DNA of 23,709 nt from Massilia sp. UBA2709. GTDB taxonomy: Bacteria; Pseudomonadota; Gammaproteobacteria; Burkholderiales; Burkholderiaceae_D. Positions 9,822-17,150 of the stretch are shown one piece after another; positions within the stretch are counted from its first letter, which is position 1, and every line of letters begins with the position of its first letter. The position numbers were made by a program, and so were the translations under genes. The notes beneath the pieces are model-generated. The model had not been told where the DNA came from, ran no database searches, and saw nothing but the letters and a program-made list of their open reading frames with translations. The stretch spans positions 1-23,709 of the forward strand of contig DEKZ01000249.1 in NCBI GenBank assembly GCA_002354135.1, read 5' to 3'.

Positions 9822-10556
9822 TTATTGCTTGCTGGCGGGGGGATCGACGAAGTCCGGCGTCGAGATCTTCGGATCGGGCACTCCGGTTTCGACCATGATC
9901 CGGCGTGCCGACAGCTTCCTCAGTTTTTCCTTGCCGTAGGCTTTTTCCATTTCCACATGGCGCTGGCTGACCTTGTAGTCGGCGCTTTCGCGGCCCTGGC
10001 GGATCGCGGTCAGGATTTCATAGGTGTAGATCTGGGCGATCTCGCGCTGCGGGATGCCGCTGTAGCGGGCCACCGCTTCTTCCCAGTCCGCGAGCGGGAA
10101 GTTCTTTGTCTTTTTCGCGCCGTACTGGGCGAGCAGGGCGGCCGCCGCCCGGATGTTGCTGCGCACGTCGGTGATGACGACATCGGGCGCTACGCGGATC
10201 AGGGCGGCTCCCTGGGTCAGCGAGGTGCCGAAATAGGTGTCGTTGCGCAGGCCCATGATGCCGTAGGTCGGGGGCATGCCGTGGTGCGGGTCCGGCTCGA
10301 TCTCGATCTCCGGCTCGCCGTTCTTCTTGAGCATGCCCTTCGGCACATGCGAGCGCCAGCGCGTTTCGGCGTAGGCGATCGACTCGAGCAGTTCGACCGG
10401 CACGTTGAACTCTTTCGAGGCTTCCTGGAAGTACTGCTTGTAGCGCTTGGCGGCCGCACTCAGTTCGCGCGGCTGGCCGTCGGCGAAGGCGGCGGGCGCG
10501 GCCGCGAGGCCGGTGCACAGCGCGACCAACAGGCGCGCCTTGGTGGTCAATTTCAT
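9822..10556 (-). CDS. Secreted lysozyme-like (transglycosylase SLT-type) protein
   Basis: This 244-aa protein carries a signal peptide (MKLTTKARLLVALCTGLAAAPAAFA). A lysozyme-like domain follows: FNVPVELLESIAYAETRW contains the expected catalytic Glu of SLT-type lytic transglycosylases, then PPTYGIMGLRND and NIRAAAALLAQYG. These are the usual landmarks (E, GxMGL, and the N-x-x-A-A-A-L-L helix). The C-terminal third is charged and unassigned. A ribosome-binding site (AGGAGA) precedes the ATG. With the amidase downstream, the pair could cut both glycan and peptide linkages of peptidoglycan. The substrate and biological setting (growth, predation, competition) are not shown by the sequence. Confidence 0.8.
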   Translation of the reverse strand: MKLTTKARLLVALCTGLAAAPAAFADGQPRELSAAAKRYKQYFQEASKEFNVPVELLESIAYAETRWRSHVPKGMLKKNGEPEIEIEPDPHHGMPPTYGIMGLRNDTYFGTSLTQGAALIRVAPDVVITDVRSNIRAAAALLAQYGAKKTKNFPLADWEEAVARYSGIPQREIAQIYTYEILTAIRQGRESADYKVSQRHVEMEKAYGKEKLRKLSARRIMVETGVPDPKISTPDFVDPPASKQ

Positions 10557-10848
10557 TTCCTGTCTCCTGTTATGCGTTATGAATACCGTGGAGTCACGGT
10601 TCGATCATCCGCGACGGCCGACCTCATCCGTAGTGGACGATTCGAGTATATGTATGTTTCTCGTGCGCACTTCTGGCTGATGCGCTTTTGCTACTGTCAT
10701 GCTCGACAGTTGACAAAACTAGCGTGCGGGCGCAGGAGCGGGCTGGGGAAGGAGGAGGGCGAACAATGCGCGGCGCACTGTTCTGAGGGATCGACAGCGG
10801 AAATACCGACGCGTGCTGGCGGCACACGCCGGGGCGCGATGGCTGGTC
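10557..10848. other. Intergenic region upstream of the lysozyme-like gene
   Basis: This stretch of just under 300 bases separates the 5' end of the lysozyme-like gene from the 3' end of the glycosyltransferase gene. I see no convincing gene. It holds the AGGAGA ribosome-binding site at about 10566-10571. Reading the - strand, candidate promoter pieces are a TTGTCA near 10714-10719 and a TATACT near 10646-10651. They are not spaced as one promoter, so the start of transcription is unresolved. Confidence 0.4.
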
Positions 10849-11949
10849 TTAGCGGTCCTGGGGCGCGTCGGCGGCCTGTTCGGCCATGAAACGGTCGGGG
10901 GCGGCGAAGAAGGCTTCCCACTGCGCCGCCACGTTGTCCAGTGCGAAGCGCGGGTCCGGTCCCACCACCGGGCCGCCCTCGGCCGACCAGCGCCTGACGG
11001 TCGCGGTCACCAGGGCCGGGTCGCCTGCATCGAGCGGCGGGTTGGCCGGGACGAGGATTTCACGGGCAGAGCCGAAGTCATGCGCCAGCACCGGCGTCCC
11101 CACGGCATTTGCTTCCGCATACACCAGGCCGAAGGTTTCCGCTTGCTTGCGCTGGGGATAGAAGACGCAGAGTGCATCCTTGACGTGTTCCATCAGGGCC
11201 GCTTGCGGCAGCGATCCGAGCTTGACGATGCCCGGCGCATCCAGCAGCGCAGGGTCCGAATGCTTGTAGCCGGGATCGGCAACGTAGAGCTTCATCCTCG
11301 GGTCGGCCGCATGCACGGCGCGGAAGGCCTGGACGACCTGGTCGAGGCCCTTGTGCGGCGAACTGAGCGAGATGAGCTTGTAGGGATCGCGGTTTACCTG
11401 GGCAGGGGGCACGCAGGCTTCGGAAAGCGGATTGTACTGATACAGCACGCCGCCACGGCCGAGCATGCCGCCCAGCATCCGGTTGAGCGGAAAGCGGCGG
11501 ATGTAGTCGCGCGTGTGCTGTGCGTGGGTGCGGGAAACGCAGATGATGCCGATGCGGTGGGTCAGGTATTCCGACCAGCCGAAGCGCACCTCGTCCTTCA
11601 GGTAATTGTGCAGCCACACCCACAGCCGCGCCGGGGAATGCCGCGCGATGCGGCGCAGCAGGCGCGTCTTCTGGACCAGCACCACGTGCTGGGCGTCGCT
11701 CACCGCGTCTTCGAGGCCGGCGAGCGGCAGGAAGCGCAGGTTGGCGCTTTCGATCGACGGCTGTTCGCGGTTGTGCTGGACCACGGTCACGTCGTGGGCC
11801 TGCGCCAGTGCCTGCGCGACCCGGATGACGCTGGCTTCGGTGCCGCCCAGCCCGCGCGTGCGCAGCACCTCGCTGTCATAAGGGCGGGGGCACTTCGCGT
11901 CGACAAACGTGATCTTCATGTTGAGGAGGAAAAATGTCGATGATCGCAT
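10849..11949 (-). CDS. GT4-family glycosyltransferase
   Basis: This is a cytoplasmic GT-B fold glycosyltransferase (family 4, group 1) of about 366 aa. The N-terminal Rossmann part shows ITFVDAKCPRPYD and the acceptor loop GLGGTEASVIRVAQAL. The C-terminal nucleotide-sugar part shows LISLSSPHKGLDQVVQAF and the E-x7-E motif in ETFGLVYAEANAVGTPVLA. I placed the start at the ATG at 11949, which has AAGG six bases upstream. The ATG at 11919 begins the first strand directly (MKITFV) but is preceded only by a pyrimidine tract. The frame stays open far upstream, antisense to argJ, and that part is not coding. Donor and acceptor sugars are unknown; no polysaccharide cluster surrounds it. Confidence 0.85.
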   Translation of the reverse strand: MRSSTFFLLNMKITFVDAKCPRPYDSEVLRTRGLGGTEASVIRVAQALAQAHDVTVVQHNREQPSIESANLRFLPLAGLEDAVSDAQHVVLVQKTRLLRRIARHSPARLWVWLHNYLKDEVRFGWSEYLTHRIGIICVSRTHAQHTRDYIRRFPLNRMLGGMLGRGGVLYQYNPLSEACVPPAQVNRDPYKLISLSSPHKGLDQVVQAFRAVHAADPRMKLYVADPGYKHSDPALLDAPGIVKLGSLPQAALMEHVKDALCVFYPQRKQAETFGLVYAEANAVGTPVLAHDFGSAREILVPANPPLDAGDPALVTATVRRWSAEGGPVVGPDPRFALDNVAAQWEAFFAAPDRFMAEQAADAPQDR

Positions 11950-12028
11950 GCCTGGCCTTGCAAGGCTAGTCTGCGGCAGACCTGCCGGCCCGGATACCAA
12001 TGCGGCACGCCTCATGGTCAGCCGGCGG

Positions 12029-12034
12029 TACAAT
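12029..12034 (+). promoter_or_regulatory. Candidate -10 element upstream of argJ
   Basis: TACAAT lies 32 bases before the argJ ATG, within GGTACAATATTGGATTC. A very similar stretch precedes mutT. No good -35 hexamer is visible at 16-18 bases upstream. Confidence 0.4.
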
Positions 12035-12066
12035 ATTGGATTCGTAATCTTTCCATAGAGACCACC

Positions 12067-13305
12067 ATGGCCGTGAATTCCCCCCTGCCCGTCGCCGCCG
12101 ACCTGAAACCGGTCGCCGGTATCGAGATCGGTTTTGCCGAAGCCGGCATCAAGAAGCCCAACCGCAAGGACCTGCTGGTCATGAAGCTGGCCGATGGCGC
12201 CACCGTCGCAGGCGTGTTCACCAAGAACCGTTTCTGCGCCGCCCCGGTCCAGGTGAGCAAGGCCAACCTGGCGGCCGTGACCGCCGGCGGCGCGCCGATC
12301 CGCGCCCTGGTCGTCAACACCGGCAACGCCAACGCCGGCACCGGCGAGCCTGGCCTGGCCAACGCCCAGGCCACCTGCGCCGAAGTGGCGAAGTTGCTCG
12401 GCTGCGAGGCCCAGCAGGTGCTGCCGTTCTCGACCGGCGTGATCCTCGAGCCGCTGCCGATCCAGAAGATCGTCGCCGGCCTGCCGGCCGCGGTCGCGAA
12501 CCTGAAGGCGGACAACTGGTTCAACGCCGCCGAGGCGATCATGACCACCGACACCCAGCCGAAGGCGGCCTCGCGTACGGTCACCATCGGCGGCCATGTC
12601 GTCACCATGACCGGCATCAGCAAGGGCGCCGGCATGATCAAGCCCAACATGGCGACCATGCTGGGCTACCTGGCCTTCGATGCGAAGGTCGCGCAGCCGG
12701 TGCTCGACGAGCTGGTGAAATACGCGGCCGACCGTTCCTTCAACTCGATCACCATCGACGGCGACACCTCGACTAACGACTCCTTCATCCTGGTCGCCAC
12801 CGGCGCCGGCAGCTTGGAAGTCAATGCGGCGAGCGGCCCTGACTACGAGGCGCTGCGCGATGCGGTCACCGATATCTCGCGCAACCTGGCCCAGCAGATC
12901 ATCCGCGACGGCGAAGGCGCGACCAAGTTCATCACCATCACGGTGGAAGAGGGACGCGACCTGGAAGAGTGCCGCAAGATCGCCTACGCGATCGCCCACT
13001 CGCCGCTGGTGAAGACCGCCTTCTTCGCCTCGGACCCGAACCTGGGCCGCATCCTGGCCGCGGTCGGCTATGCCGGCGTCGACGATCTCGACGTGACGAA
13101 ACTCGACCTCTACCTGGACGACGTCTGGGTCGCCAAGGCGGGCGGGCGCAACCCGGATTACCAGGAAGCGGACGGCCAGCGCGTGATGAAGCAGGCCGAG
13201 ATCACGGTGCGTGTGACGCTGGCGCGCGGCGACGCCACGGCTACCGTCTGGACCTGCGACCTGTCGCACGACTACGTCAGCATCAACGCCGACTACCGTT
13301 CGTAA
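12067..13305 (+). CDS. argJ: Bifunctional glutamate N-acetyltransferase / ornithine acetyltransferase ArgJ
   Basis: ArgJ transfers acetyl from N-acetylornithine to glutamate, completing the cyclic arginine pathway; many homologues also use acetyl-CoA. The 412-aa length is normal. The self-cleavage site is clear: KGAGMIKPNMATML, where Thr197 is the expected nucleophile and new N-terminus of the beta chain. Other landmarks are ALVVNTGNANAGTG, LPFSTGVILEPLP, SITIDGDTSTNDSF and the ending HDYVSINADYRS. The ATG at 12067 starts the family alignment; its ribosome-binding site is weak (AGAGACC). It is divergent from the glycosyltransferase, and the DUF815 gene follows eight bases later. Confidence 0.97.
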   Translation: MAVNSPLPVAADLKPVAGIEIGFAEAGIKKPNRKDLLVMKLADGATVAGVFTKNRFCAAPVQVSKANLAAVTAGGAPIRALVVNTGNANAGTGEPGLANAQATCAEVAKLLGCEAQQVLPFSTGVILEPLPIQKIVAGLPAAVANLKADNWFNAAEAIMTTDTQPKAASRTVTIGGHVVTMTGISKGAGMIKPNMATMLGYLAFDAKVAQPVLDELVKYAADRSFNSITIDGDTSTNDSFILVATGAGSLEVNAASGPDYEALRDAVTDISRNLAQQIIRDGEGATKFITITVEEGRDLEECRKIAYAIAHSPLVKTAFFASDPNLGRILAAVGYAGVDDLDVTKLDLYLDDVWVAKAGGRNPDYQEADGQRVMKQAEITVRVTLARGDATATVWTCDLSHDYVSINADYRS

Positions 13306-13312
13306 GCCGTCC

Positions 13313-14206
13313 ATGACGCCGCTCGAACAGTTCCTGCACCGCGCCGAAGCACTGATGGCGCGGCTCGAGGCGGTGCTGCCGCCGCCCGTGCCGCGCGAGC
13401 CGGACTGGAAGCGCAGCTTCGCCTTCCGCTGGCGCCGGCGCGCCGGTGGGGTTGGCGGATCCGGGCACTTCCTGCAGCCGGTGGCGCATGCCTCGACCAT
13501 CCGCTTCGAGGACCTGCAGCACGTCGACGCCCAGAAGCGCCAGCTGGAGCAGAACACGCGCCAGTTCGTGCAGTGCCGCCCAGCCAACAACGTGCTGCTC
13601 ACCGGCGCGCGCGGCACCGGCAAGTCGTCCCTGATCAAGGCCTGCCTGAACGGCTTCGCCGACCAGGGCCTGCGCCTGATCGAGGTCGACAAGGCCGATC
13701 TCGCCGACCTGCCCGACATCGTCGACCTGGTGGCAAGCCGCCCGGAACGCTTCGTGATCTTCTGCGACGACCTGTCGTTCGAGGAAGGGGAGGCGGGCTA
13801 CAAGGCGCTCAAGGTAGCGCTGGACGGCAGCGTGGCGGCGCAGTCGGACAATGTGCTGATCTACGCCACCTCGAACCGGCGCCACCTGATGCCGGAAAAA
13901 ATGTCCGACAACGCCGGCTACACCCACAGCGACGATGGCGACCTGCATCCAGGCGAGACGGTGGAGGAGAAGATCTCGCTGTCCGAGCGCTTCGGGCTGT
14001 GGCTGTCTTTCTATCCCTTCCGCCAGGACGACTACCTCGGCATCGTCGCGCACTGGCTGGCCAGCTTCGGCTGCACGCCGGAACAGATCGAGGCGGCGCG
14101 GCCGCTGGCCCTGCAATGGGCGCTCGGGCGCGGCTCGCGCTCGGGACGGGTGGCGTGGCAGTTCGCGAAGGATTACGCGGGCAAGCTGCCGGCTGAACAG
14201 CCGTAA
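13313..14206 (+). CDS. DUF815 family AAA-type ATPase
   Basis: This 297-aa cytoplasmic P-loop ATPase matches the DUF815 family, whose cellular role is not established. After a basic N-terminal region, Walker A is GARGTGKS at residues 98-105, and the Walker B-like strand is ERFVIFCDDLSFEEGE. A sensor-like YATSNRRHLMP follows, as in other DUF815 proteins. The segment EEKISLSERFGLWLSFYPF is also typical. It begins eight bases after the argJ stop, so it is likely co-transcribed. The first REPIN-like element begins four bases after its stop. Confidence 0.88.
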   Translation: MTPLEQFLHRAEALMARLEAVLPPPVPREPDWKRSFAFRWRRRAGGVGGSGHFLQPVAHASTIRFEDLQHVDAQKRQLEQNTRQFVQCRPANNVLLTGARGTGKSSLIKACLNGFADQGLRLIEVDKADLADLPDIVDLVASRPERFVIFCDDLSFEEGEAGYKALKVALDGSVAAQSDNVLIYATSNRRHLMPEKMSDNAGYTHSDDGDLHPGETVEEKISLSERFGLWLSFYPFRQDDYLGIVAHWLASFGCTPEQIEAARPLALQWALGRGSRSGRVAWQFAKDYAGKLPAEQP

Positions 14207-14209
14207 ATC

Positions 14210-14355
14210 GTAGGGTGGGCACTTGTGCCCACGCTGTGCGAAGTATGCTGGTCGAAACGCTTCCCTACGACGTAGCGGCTCCGCATTCACGGCTTCGAGT
14301 GGCGTTTCGATAACGCCGCTGTACTATACCGCGTGGGCACAAGTGCCCACCCTAC
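14210..14355. repeat. REPIN-like element 1 with perfect 25-bp inverted ends
   Basis: The left end (14210-14234, starting GTAGGGTGGGCAC) and the right end (14331-14355, ending GTGCCCACCCTAC) are exact reverse complements over 25 bases. Each end is itself a small hairpin (GTGGGCAC, TT or AA, GTGCCCAC). The 96-base centre shows no gene. Two REP-like hairpins in opposite orientation form the layout of a REPIN or small MITE-like repeat. No transposase of the RAYT type is in the window. Confidence 0.85.
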
Positions 14356-14493
14356 AACGGCGAGCCGCAACGACGGGGCAACCGTGGTCCGTTCAATAAC
14401 TTCATTGCCACCCCATGCGCGCAGGTTATCGCGCCGCGCAATTTTCTATCGGCGCGAACGCAACAGCCATGACTCCCTACGCCCCAGCTGGCG

Positions 14494-14499
14494 TACAAT
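14494..14499 (+). promoter_or_regulatory. Candidate -10 element upstream of mutT
   Basis: TACAAT lies 27 bases before the mutT ATG, in CGTACAATATCGGGTTTT, which resembles the sequence ahead of argJ. No clear -35 hexamer is seen. Its position after the REPIN-like element suggests mutT has its own promoter. Confidence 0.4.
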
Positions 14500-14526
14500 A
14501 TCGGGTTTTCCGGACGGGACAATCGA

Positions 14527-14937
14527 ATGCAGGAAGCGAAGGCCAAGCCGATCGACGTGGCGGTCGGGATCGTGATGCGCCCGAACGGCGACGTGCTGCT
14601 GGGCCAGCGTCCGGCGGGCAAACCGTATGCCGGTTATTGGGAATTCCCAGGCGGCAAGGTCGAGCCGGGCGAAGCCATCTTTGCCGCCCTGCAGCGCGAA
14701 TTCGTCGAGGAACTGGGCGTCGAGATCATCAGCGCCGAAGCATGGTGCTGCGTCGAGCACGTCTACGAGCACGCTCACGTGCGGCTTCACTTTTATATCA
14801 GCCGCGACTGGTGCGGCGAACCGCAGAGCCTGGAAGGCCAGGCCTTTGCGTGGCAAGGGGCAGTCGGCGTTACCCCGCTGCTGCCCGCAACCATCCCCTT
14901 GCTCGAGTGGCTCGATCAGCTGCGCTACGCAAGGTAA
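14527..14937 (+). CDS. mutT: 8-oxo-dGTP diphosphatase MutT (Nudix hydrolase)
   Basis: MutT hydrolyses oxidised guanine nucleotides so they are not built into DNA. The 136-aa protein has a full Nudix box at residues 43-65: Gly43, Glu49, Arg57-Glu58, Glu61-Glu62, Gly64, Val65, fitting GX5EX7REUXEEXGU. The lead-in YWEFPGGKVEPGE is typical of MutT, and the length is close to that of the classic enzyme. The ATG at 14527 begins the family alignment. In many proteobacteria mutT sits beside yacG-zapD-coaE; here it is separated from that block by dadA and points the other way. Confidence 0.93.
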   Translation: MQEAKAKPIDVAVGIVMRPNGDVLLGQRPAGKPYAGYWEFPGGKVEPGEAIFAALQREFVEELGVEIISAEAWCCVEHVYEHAHVRLHFYISRDWCGEPQSLEGQAFAWQGAVGVTPLLPATIPLLEWLDQLRYAR

Positions 14938-14970
14938 AAAAGCAGTCAACCAATCTGTTGAAGGACTCCT

Positions 14971-16272
14971 GTGAAAATCATCGTCTTGGGTAGTGGTGTC
15001 ATCGGCACCACCACGGCGTATTACCTGGCCCAGGCAGGGCACGACGTCACCGTCATCGACCGCCAGCCGGGTGCCGGCATGGAAACGAGTTACGGCAACG
15101 CCGGCGAGATCTCGCCCGGCTACGCCTCGCCATGGGCCGGCCCGGGCGTGCCCGCGAAGGCCGTGAAATGGCTGATGATGCAGCACAGCCCGCTCGTGGT
15201 GCGTCCGCAGCTCGACATGGCGCAATGGCGCTGGATGCTGTCGATGCTGGCCAACTGCAATCACAAGAGCTACCAGATCAACAAGGGCCGCATGGTGCGC
15301 CTGGCCGAGTACAGCCGCGACGTGCTGGTCCAGCTGCGCAAGGACACCGGCATCGCGTACGACGAGCGCAGCCAGGGCACCCTGCAGCTGTTCCGCACCC
15401 AGAAGCAGCTCGATGGCGCCGCCACCGACATCGCCGTGCTCGAGCAGTATGGCGTGCCCTATAAAGTGCTGGACCCGGCCGGCTGCGAAATCTACGAACC
15501 GGCTTTGGCCAAGGTACGTGGCAAGTTCGTCGGCGGCCTGCTGCTGCCGAACGACGAAACCGGCGACTGCTTCAAGTTCACCCAGAAGCTGGCCGAGATG
15601 GCCAAGGCGCTGGGCGTGAAGTTCCGCCACGGCGTCGAGATCAAGCGCCTGTCCACCGAGGGTGACCGCATCACCGGCGTGGTCACCTCGCAGGGCGAAC
15701 TGAAGGCCGATACCTTCGTGATGGCGCTGGGCAGCTACTCGCCCTTCATCCTGAAGCAGATCGGCATCAAGATTCCGGTCTATCCGGTCAAGGGCTATTC
15801 AATCACCGTGCCGATCACGGACGCGTCGGGTGCGCCCGAATCGACCGTCATGGACGAGACCTTCAAGGTCGCGATCACGCGCCTGGGCGACCGTATCCGC
15901 GTCGGCGGCACCGCCGAACTGGCGGGCTTCGACCTGCGCCTGCACCAGGCGCGCCGCGACACCCTGGAGCACTCGGTAACCGACCTGTTCCCCCAGGGCG
16001 GCGACGTCTCGAAGGCCGAATTCTGGTGCGGCCTGCGCCCGATGACGCCGGACGGCACCCCGGTCGTCGGGCCGACCCCGTTCCGCAACCTGTTCCTGAA
16101 CACCGGCCACGGCACCTTGGGCTGGACCATGGCCTGCGGCTCGGGCCGCGTCCTGGCCGACATGGTCTCGGGCCGCCAGCCGGAGATCGGCCTGGAAGGC
16201 CTGTTCATGGACCGTTACGGCAGCGTCAACAAGCCGGTGCAGGTGCCGGGCGGGATCGTCGTCACGGCATAA
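14971..16272 (+). CDS. dadA: D-amino acid dehydrogenase DadA (small subunit)
   Basis: This FAD enzyme oxidises D-amino acids (typically D-alanine) to 2-oxo acids and ammonia, passing electrons to the respiratory chain. The 433-aa length is normal. The FAD-binding motif GSGVIG is at residues 7-12, followed by the DadA signature ETSYGNAGEISPGYASPWAG. Further landmarks are YPVKGYSITVPI and the C-terminal CGLRPMTPDGTPVVGPTP and NTGHGTLGWTMACGSGR. The start is a GTG with AAGGA six bases upstream (14961-14965). No alanine racemase gene (dadX) is next to it. It lies 33 bases after mutT; cotranscription is possible. Confidence 0.93.
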   Translation: MKIIVLGSGVIGTTTAYYLAQAGHDVTVIDRQPGAGMETSYGNAGEISPGYASPWAGPGVPAKAVKWLMMQHSPLVVRPQLDMAQWRWMLSMLANCNHKSYQINKGRMVRLAEYSRDVLVQLRKDTGIAYDERSQGTLQLFRTQKQLDGAATDIAVLEQYGVPYKVLDPAGCEIYEPALAKVRGKFVGGLLLPNDETGDCFKFTQKLAEMAKALGVKFRHGVEIKRLSTEGDRITGVVTSQGELKADTFVMALGSYSPFILKQIGIKIPVYPVKGYSITVPITDASGAPESTVMDETFKVAITRLGDRIRVGGTAELAGFDLRLHQARRDTLEHSVTDLFPQGGDVSKAEFWCGLRPMTPDGTPVVGPTPFRNLFLNTGHGTLGWTMACGSGRVLADMVSGRQPEIGLEGLFMDRYGSVNKPVQVPGGIVVTA

Positions 16273-16277
16273 GTCCA

Positions 16278-16471
16278 CGTAGGGTGGGCACGCCGTGCCC
16301 ACGCGTTTCGGGCGTGTCCTTGCACCGTTGGCCGCGATAACTCGCTCGCCAGCTTCGAGCGAAGCCGAGCGGCATAATGCGCGGGCTTTCGGATGTGTTG
16401 CGGGGCGATAAGCTTAGGCTAACGACTACGGGAACGTGCGTAACGCGTGGGCACAAAGTGCCCACCCTACG
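16278..16471. repeat. REPIN-like element 2 with near-perfect 30-bp inverted ends
   Basis: The left end (16278-16307, starting CGTAGGGTGGGCAC) and the right end (16442-16471) are reverse complements over 30 bases except for the three-base hairpin loop (GCC against TTT when read in the same sense). Each end folds on itself through GTGGGCAC and GTGCCCAC. The 134-base centre is unlike that of element 1 and holds no gene. It lies between the stops of dadA and the YidD-like gene and ends one base before the latter. Confidence 0.85.
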
Positions 16472-16951
16472 TTAGCGCCGCGGGTGATCGCGCCGTCCCG
16501 CGCGGCGCCGCTCGCGCCAGCGACGCCAGCGTTCCTTCACGCGGTCGACTTTCTTTTCCAGGTAGTGCTCCAGCACGTCGCAGCCGCATTCGCCCAGGCA
16601 CTCGCCGGCGCCGCGCGCCGCGCTCTTGCCGCTGCAGGGCAGGTCGGGCAGGCAGCCCGCGTCGCAATCGCAGGGCACGCAATCGCCATGCTGGTAATGA
16701 AGGACAGGATTGCGTACGCGGACCTGGCTGCGGTGAACGTCGCCGCACAGCCGCAACCTGCGCCGCAGCAGCGCCAGCCCTTTCCACATGCCGCAGCGCG
16801 CGATCACACGATACCCATGGGCCGAGCAGCCGGCGCGCCCGCTCGCACGGCGATAGGCGCAGGAGAATCCTTTATGCGGGGAGAGATGGCGCTGGTAGCC
16901 GCGGATCGCAGACAGGGCTAGCCCGACAAGCAATCCGGAGCGGCGCGCCAA
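16472..16951 (-). CDS. YidD-like protein with Cys-rich tail
   Basis: The N-terminal half resembles the YidD family (membrane protein insertion efficiency factor): SAIRGYQRHLSPHKGFSCAY, then AGCSAHGYRVIARCG. YidD is a small amphipathic protein thought to help YidC-dependent insertion; it is usually encoded between rnpA and yidC. Here it follows yacG, so it may be a second, variant paralogue. The 159-aa length is above the usual 70-110. The tail has eight cysteines within about 35 residues (GDCVPCDCDAGC, then PC, ECLGECGC), then a basic end (RWRRWRERRRAGRR). No ATG is available; the TTG at 16951 lies two bases after the yacG stop, suggesting coupling. The start is the least certain part. Confidence 0.72.
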   Translation of the reverse strand: MARRSGLLVGLALSAIRGYQRHLSPHKGFSCAYRRASGRAGCSAHGYRVIARCGMWKGLALLRRRLRLCGDVHRSQVRVRNPVLHYQHGDCVPCDCDAGCLPDLPCSGKSAARGAGECLGECGCDVLEHYLEKKVDRVKERWRRWRERRRAGRRDHPRR

Positions 16952-16953
16952 GA

Positions 16954-17139
16954 TCAGTGCTGGTCGTCGAGCGGGTTATCCTGCGCCTCGTTCGGCGCGG
17001 AACCCGGGATGGAATATTTCTCTTCGGCCCAGGCGCCCAGGTCGATCTGCTTGCAGCGTTCCGAGCAGAACGGGCGATACTTGTTCGCTGGCGTCCATTC
17101 GACTTTCTTGCCGCAGGTGGGGCAGGCTACAACGGTCAT
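16954..17139 (-). CDS. yacG: DNA gyrase inhibitor YacG (zinc-finger protein)
   Basis: This 61-aa protein binds one zinc through Cys6, Cys9, Cys25 and Cys29 (CPTC and FCSERC). The core RPFCSERCKQIDLGAWAEEK matches YacG, which binds GyrB and inhibits gyrase in Escherichia coli. A TTG at 17154 is in frame, but the ATG at 17139 gives the usual MTVVACPTC start. That start lies just inside the 3' flank of zapD, in the common zapD-yacG order. Confidence 0.94.
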   Translation of the reverse strand: MTVVACPTCGKKVEWTPANKYRPFCSERCKQIDLGAWAEEKYSIPGSAPNEAQDNPLDDQH

Positions 17140-17150
17140 GGTCTTACAAT

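Noticed and set aside
11950..13719. Long reverse-strand extension of the glycosyltransferase frame through argJ
   Set aside because: The product upstream of 11949 has no recognisable domain and is antisense to argJ; the glycosyltransferase fold starts only near 11949/11919.
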